In this document: positions 8,300-16,623 of the stretch, piece by piece | Layout of the letters: each line of letters begins with the position of its first letter | Position numbering within the stretch: position 1 is the stretch's first letter | Origin: Nitrosomonas sp. | Lineage (GTDB): Bacteria; Pseudomonadota; Gammaproteobacteria; Burkholderiales; Nitrosomonadaceae | Assembly: GCF_021731985.1 (NCBI RefSeq) | Contig: NZ_JAKFWH010000013.1 | Coordinates: forward strand, 1 to 38,964 | Direction of reading: 5' to 3' | Length of the DNA: 38,964 bases | Program-made: the position numbers and the translations under genes | Notes under the pieces: model-generated | What the model saw: the letters and a program-made list of their open reading frames with translations, nothing else | What the model was told of the DNA's origin: nothing | The model's database searches: none

Positions 8300-9100
8300 A
8301 CTCCGACACTAATTAAGCATAAATTATGCCAATTTATCAGATACAACCTAAATTCCTCCGTTATGTCATTCCAATAGCCAAGCAAGGTGGAAGCTAGCCA
8401 ACGAGAAGCTGCGAATTTTTCGATCTTATGAGAATCTTTCTGTTAGAGAATTTTTCGGAATTTTCTTGCATCAACATATCAGAGAAAGTACAATGGCCAT
8501 TTTAATCAACGTATTGTAATAATTCTGTAATATCGATGCGATCTTGATACTGCTAAGCGATTAACTACTTAGTACATTTCAGTAGTCCGATTTGGCGATC
8601 AGTAATACTTATATTTCTATCGTATAGTTTAATGACACACTTTGTCATTAAACAACAAAAAATGTCACTTGTTCATTATTGGCTAGAGCCTTGTCGGACT
8701 TAAGCAATCGTAGCGAGACTATGCAACAAAAAAATTGAGGAAAGATGAGCCGCTATCTCATTGGCGCGGGCGACCAGCCTTAAATCCGGCAGGATCTTAG
8801 CAAGCGGCCTTGCTAAAAATCTTCAGTTAATTGTCTGTTTTCATTAAGGGGATTTAATAAATTCTTTATGGTCAAACGTTTTAGTTGCTGTATAAATCCA
8901 CTCGCCACAAGGAGAGCTGTATAAATCTAAATATTTTATTTAGATTGCTTTTATATAAAACAGAACAACGCTCTCTTATGGTTACTTGCTATATCCCACA
9001 CACCCAGGAAACAAGTTGAAATATTTCCTGTAAGATCGGCATTTCCGGCAACTAGCGTCTAATTGAGAAAAAGTCGTTTATTTTCCAAACTAAACTACCA
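8300..9100. other. Intergenic stretch with two AT-rich hairpins
   Basis: No convincing gene on either strand. It contains a perfect 10-bp inverted repeat GTTTAATGAC/GTCATTAAAC (8627-8653, 7-base loop) and a hairpin AATCTAAAT/ATTTAGATT (8924-8946) followed by GCTTTTAT, which could be a weak terminator or an operator. The promoter for the riboswitch transcript must lie just upstream of 8298, but I see no sure -35/-10 pair. Confidence 0.35.
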
Positions 9101-9232
9101 CCTACTAAAAGTAAACGAGTTAGCACAGCTTGGTATAAACGACTAAAGTCGCCTACCCGCACCACGCTAAACGTGCATGGGTCAACACATTTAAAATCAA
9201 AGTAACCGCCTAAAGACGGTGGTTTTAACCAA
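9100..9232 (+). other. Cluster of small TAAA-loop hairpins (possible IS200/IS605 end or orphan omega-RNA-like element)
   Basis: A run of short stem-loops with similar loops: TACT-aaa-AGTA (9102), CGAC-TAAA-GTCG (9140-9151), CACG-CTAAA-CGTG (9163-9175) and ACCGCC-TAAA-GACGGT with one mismatch (9205-9220), the last followed by GGTTTTAACC. Right ends of IS200/IS605 elements, which encode TnpB guide RNAs, commonly finish with such hairpins. No tnpA or tnpB gene is present, so this may be a relic or a PATE-like element. Identification is by shape only. Confidence 0.3.
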
Positions 9233-9394
9233 GCATACTGCATTAAGTATTTGTTCTATCTTATATTTCAATTCAAAAAGCGTATACCGAATTAATGCAA
9301 TTAAACACTAGATACTTTACTAATTACGATCTTCAAAATCATCGATCTGAATCACTGATCGCAAAATTTGCATTTAACACAATTTATACCTGGT

Positions 9395-10130
9395 GCCAAG
9401 TTATGAGAAAGGCGAACTCTGCGGAAACAGGAAGCGCAAACTTACTGATCTAAGCAGATGTGCAAAACATTGAACGCAGAGTCAAAGATTGGCAGAAACA
9501 GCAAGAAGATTACTGAGATCCCCGGTGTTGGAATGATGACGGCAACCGCCCTTGCCGTCATCAAGAGTAAGGCAAATTACTTCAAGTGTGAGCAAGAATT
9601 AGATGCTTTTGTGGGCCTTGCTCCAAGCCAGAGTGACGCCGGTAGCAGAGTAGACTACTAAGTACCAACAAAATGGCGGCACGTATTTATCCCCTTGTTA
9701 CTACATGGCGCCAGAGCACTCATGTGCAACGCCAAAGATAAAGGAGCATGGAGCGAAGCACAGCTCCAATGCCACCCAGACGAATGCGGCTATTGTTGAT
9801 GGCCAACAAGATGGCACAAACGGCGTGGGCAATTTTGCTCACGATCGAGAGTACCAGAAGGGTTATGTGAACCAAGTGTCTACATAACAAACAACAACCA
9901 CTGAAAAGGAGTGGAATGCTAAAAGGTTGCGCAGGTAAATAACCCGTGTGATGGCGGAACAGGTCGGATCGCAAGAACGCAAACCCACATGATTCTAAGT
10001 GCTTCGAGCACGATAAGGGGATAAGAACGTCCTTGGCGAATTCCATCAGGGCCTGCAGACAGAAATCCAGTTTACAACATGGTCAGATACAAGACTGCGG
10101 CCGATTTCCGATTTCCGTTTTACCAAAACA
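9395..10130 (+). pseudogene. IS110-family transposase remnant
   Basis: Pieces of the C-terminal Transposase_20 half are readable: DVQNIERRVKDW, then ITEIPGVGMMTATALAVI, FKCEQELDAFVGLAPSQSDAG (about 9500-9655), then in another frame LLLHGARALMCNAKDKGAWSEA (about 9700-9760), and ANKMAQTAWAIL with HDREYQKGYV (to about 9885). Several frameshifts separate them and the N-terminal DEDD catalytic domain is absent. The sequence to about 10130 looks like the non-coding end of the same element, which would place the remnant directly in front of the second lyase-like paralog. Confidence 0.75.
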
Positions 10131-10177
10131 CAAAGTATTGCTTGCCAAACCGGGAGGCGTCCATATAAGACATCGAA

Positions 10178-11527
10178 ATGTGTATCAATAATCCAGGAAC
10201 TCAAATTGTCAGTTCATCGTCAATAACCGTCAATGCACTACAAGCAAATCAGTCAAGTACAGACCGTAATAATTGGTCCCTTCCAAGCGGAAAATTCTTT
10301 ATTATGACTTTATTGGCCATTACCCTCTTCGCTGCCTCTGCAACCCATGCGGCCACGCTACTTTTTAAATCGAATTTTGGTCCCGGAGTTTCTATTGGAG
10401 CGCCCTATAATTACTATCCTACCGGCAATGGTGCATGGCAACAAATCATTGGAACTGATCAAGAAACCGGCCATAAATGGCCGATAAATGCCTTGGGTGC
10501 AATTTTCTCGGGTATCCAATTGATAACTGTCGATCCTATTACGCCTGCAACCATCGGCAATTATATAACCAATCAAATTAGACCGGTCACCGGACCCAAA
10601 GGGACGGTGGTCAATGAGCTTTTTCAGAACGTAAAAATAAAAGGACCAGTTGGACAAGCTGGTTCTCAAGCCCCTTTACTGATTAATAGGCTGTCAAAAT
10701 CGGGGGAAGTTGCGGATTTGTACATCTCTTACTGGTTCAAGTACTCAGCAGACCTGGTGAGTAAACTGGATAGTGGAGTTTCATCAGGAAACTGGCGCAC
10801 GCAATTTGCATTCAAGACGGGCGGATACGCGGGCAATGAAGACCAAGGAGACTACCGGATCAACATTACTATATTAAAAGGAATAGATGGCAATCTCTAC
10901 TGGCTAACAAAAGGTGATAATCTAGCTAATGGCCCCTTTCCGGGCGTTACTTACTGGCGCGAGGAAAATCACACTGTTCCAGTTCCACTAGACAAGTGGT
11001 TTAAATTTGAAGTTTACTGGCACCGGTCAAGCGGCAGCGATGGACGTTTCTGGGCTGCCATTGATGGCGAAATACTCGTCGATTACCACGGATCGAATAT
11101 GGGAAAGTATAACCTCCCAATAACCCGGATTATGCTTAATGACGCTTATAGTGGCGGTTATCCTACAGTCGAGTCACGTTCAACCGGACTGGAAATATGG
11201 AACAATTTTCCGTGTGGCATTGGTGTTTCGTGCCATAATTTTGATACTGTAGCGCCTTCTACACCGATCAGTTTAACAGGGAAACTGACGAAATTCACGA
11301 CTTCTGCCTCAGCCGCATTATCTTGGAAAGCCTCTTCCGATGCAGTAGGTGTTGCGGGATATGCTATCTATAAAAATGGCAAAAAGATTGGAGTAAGTAC
11401 TACAACCAGCTATACAGATATAATTTCTTCGGCCGCAACAGGTGTTCTTTATGCTTACACTATTAAGGCATTTGACGCTGCGGAAAACTTATCTGGCCCA
11501 AGTTCCGTATTTTCGATAATTTATTAG
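10178..11527 (+). CDS. Secreted ConA-like protein with Fn3 domain, paralog B
   Basis: 449 residues, collinear with the gene at 6737-8095: the same long polar N-terminus (MCINNP versus MNINNQ), a signal segment ending ATHA-AT near residue 60, the same beta-rich catalytic or binding domain (NWRTQFAFKTGGYAGNEDQGDYRI) and a C-terminal Fn3 domain (about 360-449). It differs in a block around residues 150-200 (GPVGQAGSQAPLLINRLSKSG). A GGGAGG lies about 20 bases upstream, too far for a normal ribosome site. The IS110 remnant ends roughly 50 bases before the ATG, so the native promoter and any riboswitch may have been lost. Function as for paralog A. Confidence 0.72.
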   Translation: MCINNPGTQIVSSSSITVNALQANQSSTDRNNWSLPSGKFFIMTLLAITLFAASATHAATLLFKSNFGPGVSIGAPYNYYPTGNGAWQQIIGTDQETGHKWPINALGAIFSGIQLITVDPITPATIGNYITNQIRPVTGPKGTVVNELFQNVKIKGPVGQAGSQAPLLINRLSKSGEVADLYISYWFKYSADLVSKLDSGVSSGNWRTQFAFKTGGYAGNEDQGDYRINITILKGIDGNLYWLTKGDNLANGPFPGVTYWREENHTVPVPLDKWFKFEVYWHRSSGSDGRFWAAIDGEILVDYHGSNMGKYNLPITRIMLNDAYSGGYPTVESRSTGLEIWNNFPCGIGVSCHNFDTVAPSTPISLTGKLTKFTTSASAALSWKASSDAVGVAGYAIYKNGKKIGVSTTTSYTDIISSAATGVLYAYTIKAFDAAENLSGPSSVFSIIY

Positions 11528-11980
11528 TAGCTTCCTTGATCTTCAAGATCAATTCCAGCCTAATTGTATTTAAAGCGCAGGCGGCCAAAACCTTCACCGC
11601 ATGGTAGCCTGCCGCTAGTATCTCCAGTGCTTCGCAAGCCACTAATAGCTAAAAAATTCGGATCGTTCTTGTGCATTGTTGAATGTGTACTTCACAGATT
11701 CTCCTTCGCATCGTACATCGCGGGCTTTTCTAAGATCGCATTCTGCCGCATCTTGAGCCTGAAAAGCTGCGCGTAGAGCTCTGAAATCTCCTGCCGCTCA
11801 GAGCTTATGCAATGCTTGTAGAGATACAAAATAGAAAATGATGGAATTAGACTGAAGAATACCAAAGATGGGCTAGGTTGGTCAGAGGTGCCAGGCAAGA
11901 AATTTGTTATTAGAATACTGCATTCTGTTAGGTTCTTTTTTATGCTATTGCGCGTTTGTATCTTTAAGGAAGAGTCGAGT
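11528..11980. other. Intergenic region between paralogs B and C
   Basis: No gene recognised. The minus strand has short open stretches (for example ISELYAQLFRLKMRQNAILEK, about 11700-11790, and EALEILAAGYHAVKVLAA, about 11580-11635) in different frames, suggesting a decayed reading frame of unknown family. I found no c-di-GMP aptamer here. Confidence 0.3.
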
Positions 11981-13015
11981 ATGAATATCTATCATCAAGC
12001 ATTATCAGCTGTCCGTTCGCCGTCAGGAATTGACGTACAACCAAGTAACAATACATATAAAACACTTCTAATCACGGCATCACTTGCTATCACTATCTTC
12101 GCTGCTTCTGCAACCCATGCAGCCACTCTACTTTTCAAATCGAACTTTGGTCCCGGAGTTTCGCTTGGGAGTTTGTACAATTTTTATCCTACCGGTAACG
12201 GAGCGTGGCAGGATATCATTGGCACCGACAAGGAAACCGGTTATACCTGGCCGATAAATGCCTTGGATGCAATTTTTTCCGGTATCCAATTGATAACTGT
12301 CGATCCTATTACTCCCTCAACTATTGGCAATTACATAACCAATCAAATTAGACCGGTTACCGGACCCAAAGGGAATGTGGTCAATGAGCTTTTTCAAAAT
12401 GTAAAAATAAAAGGTGCTGTTGGACAAGCTGGTTCTCAAGCCGCTTTACTGATTAATAGGCCATCATCAAAGGGTGATGTTAAAGACTTATACATCACAT
12501 ACTGGTTCAAGTATCCAGCAGACATGGTAGACAAATTAGATAGTGCGGTTTCATCAGGAAACTGGCGCACACAATTTGCATTCAAGACGGGCGGGTACGC
12601 AGGCAATGAAGACTACGGAGATTACCGGATTAATATCAATATATTGAAAGGAATAGATGGCAATCTCTACTGGCTAACAAAAGGTGACAATTTAGCTAAT
12701 GGCCCCTTCCCGGGCGTTACTTACTGGCGCGAGGAAAACCACACTGTTCCAGTTCCGTTGGACAAATGGTTTAAATTTGAAGTTTACTGGCACCGGTCAA
12801 GCGGCAGCGATGGACGTTTCTGGGCGGCTATTGATGGCGAAAAACTCGTCGATTACCACGGATCGACTATGGGAGAATACAACCTCCCGATAACCCGGAT
12901 TATGGTTAATGACGCCTATAGTGGCGGTTATCCTACAGTCGAGTCACATTCAACTGAATTGGAAATATGGGATGGGTTCCCATGTGGTATTGGAATATCT
13001 TGTTATCTAAAATAA
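11981..13015 (+). CDS. Secreted ConA-like protein without Fn3 domain, paralog C
   Basis: I place the start at ATG 11981, which has a good AAGGAAGAG ribosome site and begins MNIYHQ like its paralogs; an upstream ATG at 11888 gives an implausible leader. The 344-residue protein has the same signal peptide type as paralog B (FAASATHA-AT) and a core block identical to paralog A over long stretches (from GNVVNELFQNVKIKGAV to the DYGDYRININILKG segment), but a distinct segment around residues 65-100 (SLYNFYPTGNGAWQDIIGTDKETGYTWP). It stops after GFPCGIGISCYLK, just where the Fn3 linker begins in the others. It is convergent with the methyltransferase gene, 28 bp away. Confidence 0.72.
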   Translation: MNIYHQALSAVRSPSGIDVQPSNNTYKTLLITASLAITIFAASATHAATLLFKSNFGPGVSLGSLYNFYPTGNGAWQDIIGTDKETGYTWPINALDAIFSGIQLITVDPITPSTIGNYITNQIRPVTGPKGNVVNELFQNVKIKGAVGQAGSQAALLINRPSSKGDVKDLYITYWFKYPADMVDKLDSAVSSGNWRTQFAFKTGGYAGNEDYGDYRININILKGIDGNLYWLTKGDNLANGPFPGVTYWREENHTVPVPLDKWFKFEVYWHRSSGSDGRFWAAIDGEKLVDYHGSTMGEYNLPITRIMVNDAYSGGYPTVESHSTELEIWDGFPCGIGISCYLK

Positions 13016-13043
13016 CATACTTCAGACCCGCCTACCGGAGACT

Positions 13044-13889
13044 CTAAATCGGTCGCATGTGAACCCACAAATGCCACCCAAGCACTTGTTCAAGTGGAAG
13101 CCAATTTACCTGCAATGGAGGCGCATGCATAAATCGTTTATAAGAGCGCGTGATCATGAAATCCGGAAAATCTTTCTCGACTGATTGTAAAGCATACACT
13201 TTAGCGTAGGGATTTAACGGACCATCTGTGTTTCTGTGAATAAAATTATCCATGTTAAGATAGCGAAATAATCCCATAGAACGTGCATTGGTAACATGCT
13301 GACCAAAAATAGAATTGGGATCTGGATTCATAAAATAAAGCGCTAATAAACCCAACCTTCGTACGATATAGATGGAAATCAGGTAATTCAGAGACCATTT
13401 TGCATAGAGCATGACGATTAACTCACCGCCTGGTTTTAGGATTCGATGAATTTCCTTTTGCGCTGTCAGGATATCCGGCACATGATGCAAAACGCCGTGA
13501 CTGAATACGATGTCGAAGCTGTTATCTTCAAAAGGAGCCTGCAGAATGCTTCCTTGTTTGAGTGATTGATAGGGTAACTGTCGTAAGGAAAGTCGTGTCT
13601 GCACTCTGGCAACGGATTCCGGGGTAAGATCGAGTCCAGACCAGAGACCTCCACGCTTTATGATCTGCTCCGAATCAGCACCCTGCCCTAAACCTATTTC
13701 CAGAACTTGCTTACCTTTGAAATCGATGTTATTCAAGCACTGCAAAATATGCGCTTCTTTGCGGTAACGGAAATTGTCGTAATCAGTAAAGAAAGCTTCA
13801 TAATCTCCCCGGTGCTGTTCGAGACCACCAACTTGCCAATCACCGCAGGGATTGCGGTTCCAAAAATCTTGAATGTCTGATTCATTCAT
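13044..13889 (-). CDS. SAM-dependent methyltransferase (Methyltransf_11 type)
   Basis: 281 residues from ATG 13889, which has GGAG seven bases upstream; ATG 13916 would add nine residues without a ribosome site. Motif I is VLEIGLGQGADS, the acidic ribose-binding position is GLDLTPESV, and FDIVFSHGVLHHVPD plus ILKPGGELIVMLY follow, all standard for class I methyltransferases. The N-terminal FWNRNPCGDWQVGG pattern occurs in methyltransferases of polysaccharide and natural-product clusters. As the last gene of the EPS block, it likely methylates a sugar or uronic acid of the polymer precursor. Substrate unknown. Confidence 0.8.
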   Translation of the reverse strand: MNESDIQDFWNRNPCGDWQVGGLEQHRGDYEAFFTDYDNFRYRKEAHILQCLNNIDFKGKQVLEIGLGQGADSEQIIKRGGLWSGLDLTPESVARVQTRLSLRQLPYQSLKQGSILQAPFEDNSFDIVFSHGVLHHVPDILTAQKEIHRILKPGGELIVMLYAKWSLNYLISIYIVRRLGLLALYFMNPDPNSIFGQHVTNARSMGLFRYLNMDNFIHRNTDGPLNPYAKVYALQSVEKDFPDFMITRSYKRFMHAPPLQVNWLPLEQVLGWHLWVHMRPI

Positions 13890-13985
13890 GTCATTTCTCC
13901 GTATATTTCTTGCCAAACCATACCACTATATACACCTTATACGCTTAGTATCAATAAAAATTGATATTTCAATCTAGTCAATCTA

Positions 13986-15191
13986 TCATTTCTGATTGGC
14001 AAAAATTGCATCGTATGCCGCCAATAAATTCGGCACTTCATATTGCCATTCCAATTCATTTTTTACACGATTGCGGCCAGATTCTCCCATGCGCTCACGC
14101 AACTCAGGATCATCCAGTAACTGCGTAATCTTAAGCGCCATATCAACCGGATCATTCTTTTTCGCATATAACGACGCATCCTGTGCAGAAACGCGGCCTT
14201 CAGTAAGATCGAATTGAACAATGGATTTGCCTAATGCCATATACTCCATAATCTTGTTCATGGTAGATTTGTCGTTCATCGCATTTGCGACATCCGGATT
14301 TACACATACATCTGCGGTATTAAGCATTTCCAGTAATTCCTGATCTGACACTCGGCCGGTAAAAGTCACGAAATTATCGATGCCAAGATCAATAGCCATT
14401 TGCTTCATTTCCTCAAGCGATGTGCCCCCACCGACCAATCCAAAATGTACATCCGAACGACCTAAATCCTTGATCAGATATGACGCAGCCTGCAACAGCA
14501 AATCGATACCTTCCTGCGTTCCCATCACGCCAACATAACCCACTAAATACTTTCGCCCTCGTTTGAGCTCTTCCTTGGGCAGCAGGATGCGCAATCGATC
14601 CAACTTTGGTCCACTGCGCACCACAAAAACTTTTGTTGCATCCATACCACCGCGTTCGATGGCAATTTGCTTATAAGATTCGTTGGTTGCGATAGAAACA
14701 TCAGCAGTCTTGAATGTCCATCGCTCGAACAACACGAGCAACTTATAAAATAAATCGCGTCGCCCGAACTTGGCTTCATAAAGCTCAGGATTGATGTCAT
14801 GATGATCAAACAGAAACTTCTTTCGCATAAACAACTTAAAAAATCCACCAATCAGAAACAATAAATCAGGTGGATTACAAGCGTGAATAACATCGAATCC
14901 TCGAGCAAACTGGACTTTCCAGGCGAGGCGAAATGTATGGAATAAGGCGAGGGAGTATTCCACCAAATAACCCTTTGCACCTTCTGCTTCGAACGGCAAG
15001 TGGTAGCGATGAATATGGATTCCGTCAGCAACCTCATATTCCTTCTCGTAACCTTTTCCGGTTGGGCAAATAATAGAAACCTCATAACCATGATCATGAA
15101 GCGTCGTTGCTTCCTGCCATACCCGACGATCAAAGGGAGAAGGAAGATTCTCGACTAAGATAAGAACTCGACGTGGGTTAAAATCGGACAT
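13986..15191 (-). CDS. Glycosyltransferase family 4 (WcaL/GT-B type)
   Basis: A 401-residue cytoplasmic GT-B enzyme. The N-terminal acceptor domain opens with LILVENLPSPFDRRVWQEA, typical of EPS-cluster GT4 enzymes. FDVIHACNPPDLLF precedes the interdomain region, and the donor domain has VGYVGVMGTQEGIDLLL, NFVTFTGRVSDQELLEML and the late E-x7-E-like region (NKIMEYMALGKSIVQFD). Length is normal. It lies 64 bp downstream of algD on the same strand. It probably adds one sugar to the lipid-linked repeat unit; donor specificity cannot be read out. Confidence 0.87.
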   Translation of the reverse strand: MSDFNPRRVLILVENLPSPFDRRVWQEATTLHDHGYEVSIICPTGKGYEKEYEVADGIHIHRYHLPFEAEGAKGYLVEYSLALFHTFRLAWKVQFARGFDVIHACNPPDLLFLIGGFFKLFMRKKFLFDHHDINPELYEAKFGRRDLFYKLLVLFERWTFKTADVSIATNESYKQIAIERGGMDATKVFVVRSGPKLDRLRILLPKEELKRGRKYLVGYVGVMGTQEGIDLLLQAASYLIKDLGRSDVHFGLVGGGTSLEEMKQMAIDLGIDNFVTFTGRVSDQELLEMLNTADVCVNPDVANAMNDKSTMNKIMEYMALGKSIVQFDLTEGRVSAQDASLYAKKNDPVDMALKITQLLDDPELRERMGESGRNRVKNELEWQYEVPNLLAAYDAIFANQK

Positions 15192-15255
15192 AAATTTTAC
15201 CTGATGCTGTATAAAACAATAGTTACCTTTATTTCCGGAAAATCATTTTTTTAAA

Positions 15256-16566
15256 TTACCAGCAAATGCCATCATAACGCTCCCCACTTAAATTAGGCAC
15301 GATGCGCACCAGGTCTACCACGACTTGCCCGGCCTTCAGCCCGGTTGGCACGGTGCGAAATTCAGCGGCACCGTTACCAATGACAATCGTCTCGGCGAAA
15401 CCGAGTACTTCTTCCATTGATGAGGCCATCAGTTTCGAGATGTGCGGAATGTGATTCAAGATATAGTCCTGATTAGCGCCAGTTAGCGCTGCAAGGCTTA
15501 CATTTTTATCGTACAGCTTCAATTCGTATCCTTTGCCAAGAAGATATTCGATAACTTCGACAAGCGGCGACTCGCGTAGATCGTCAGTACCCGCTTTAAA
15601 GGAGAATCCCAGAATACCGACTTTTCTATGTCCTTTGTCGACGATCATCTTGATGCCTTTTTCAATTTGCCGTTGATTGGAAGGAAGAATGGCATTGATG
15701 AGCGGCAAGTCTATATCCAGGCTCTTTCCCTTATACATCAAAGCACGCACATCTTTAGGCAAACAAGAACCGCCAAAAGCAAATCCAGGCTTCATATAGT
15801 AAGGTGAGAGGTTTAATTTGGTGTCCTGACAAAATATTTCCATCACTTTATGGCCATCAATGCCTTCAGCTTTGCAGAGATTGCCAATTTCATTGGCAAA
15901 CGCTACTTTGACCGCATGCCAGGTATTATCAGCATATTTAACCATTTCCGCCGTCTCTACGTCGGTGCGAATAAGCGGCGCGGTCATATTTGCATAAAGT
16001 TGCATTAATAGCTCACCTGCTCTTGTATCGGATTCACCGATAACAGTCTTGGGAGGATTGTAGTAATCAAATACAGCCGTACTTTCACGTAGAAATTCCG
16101 GGTTATTACACACACCGAAGTCGACACCTGCCTTCTTGCCAGAGTACGACTCCAAGGCTGGAATCAGAACGCTACGCATCGAACCGGGTAACATCGTGCT
16201 ACGTGCAACGACAACATGAAAGGCATTTTTCTCTTTGATCGCCGCACCAATTTGTTCACACACTTTACGGACATGACTTAAATCCAGATTACCGTTAAGT
16301 TGGGATGGTGTGCCGACGCAAACAAGTGATATTTCGGAATTTAGAACCGCATCCTGCACATCAGAAGTCGCACGCAACAGGCCGCTCTTGACAGATGCCG
16401 CGATCATTTCCCCGATATCTTTCTCCACAATTGGTGAGACACCTTGATTGATCAGGTTAACTTTCGTTTTATTAGGATCGACCCCAATCACAGAATGTCC
16501 ATCCGTTGCCAGGCACCCAGCAGAAACAGTACCCACATAGCCCAAACCAAATATACTTATCTTCAT
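15256..16566 (-). CDS. algD: GDP-mannose 6-dehydrogenase (AlgD-like)
   Basis: 436 residues, the same length as Pseudomonas AlgD and collinear with it. The NAD-binding Rossmann motif FGLGYVGTVSAG opens the protein, VDPNKTKV follows, and the catalytic cysteine lies in FAFGGSCLPKDVRAL near residue 270, with KAGTDDLRESPLVE in the C-terminal domain and a final GICW as in AlgD. The reaction oxidises GDP-mannose to GDP-mannuronate with two NAD+. A strong AAAGGAG precedes the ATG. Its place among EPS genes implies that the polymer carries mannuronic acid or a derivative. A UDP-glucose dehydrogenase role is less likely given the AlgD-like ends. Confidence 0.88.
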   Translation of the reverse strand: MKISIFGLGYVGTVSAGCLATDGHSVIGVDPNKTKVNLINQGVSPIVEKDIGEMIAASVKSGLLRATSDVQDAVLNSEISLVCVGTPSQLNGNLDLSHVRKVCEQIGAAIKEKNAFHVVVARSTMLPGSMRSVLIPALESYSGKKAGVDFGVCNNPEFLRESTAVFDYYNPPKTVIGESDTRAGELLMQLYANMTAPLIRTDVETAEMVKYADNTWHAVKVAFANEIGNLCKAEGIDGHKVMEIFCQDTKLNLSPYYMKPGFAFGGSCLPKDVRALMYKGKSLDIDLPLINAILPSNQRQIEKGIKMIVDKGHRKVGILGFSFKAGTDDLRESPLVEVIEYLLGKGYELKLYDKNVSLAALTGANQDYILNHIPHISKLMASSMEEVLGFAETIVIGNGAAEFRTVPTGLKAGQVVVDLVRIVPNLSGERYDGICW

Positions 16567-16623
16567 GTGACTCCTTTAATTCATTGATCAAGATCCATTT
16601 CTATCAATGTGCCCGCGAAAAAT

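Noticed and set aside
9052-9243. 63-codon minus-strand frame
   Set aside because: It runs through the hairpin cluster and shows no protein family; the open frame is likely incidental.
10136-10165. Possible second c-di-GMP aptamer (GCCAAACCGGGAGGCGTCC)
   Set aside because: It only superficially resembles GEMM: no GAAA tetraloop, no GGGACGCAAAG block and no 3' partner.
6737-13015. PEP-CTERM sorting signals on the three secreted proteins
   Set aside because: The C-termini end in an Fn3 strand or abruptly in CYLK; there is no PEP motif, hydrophobic helix or basic tail.
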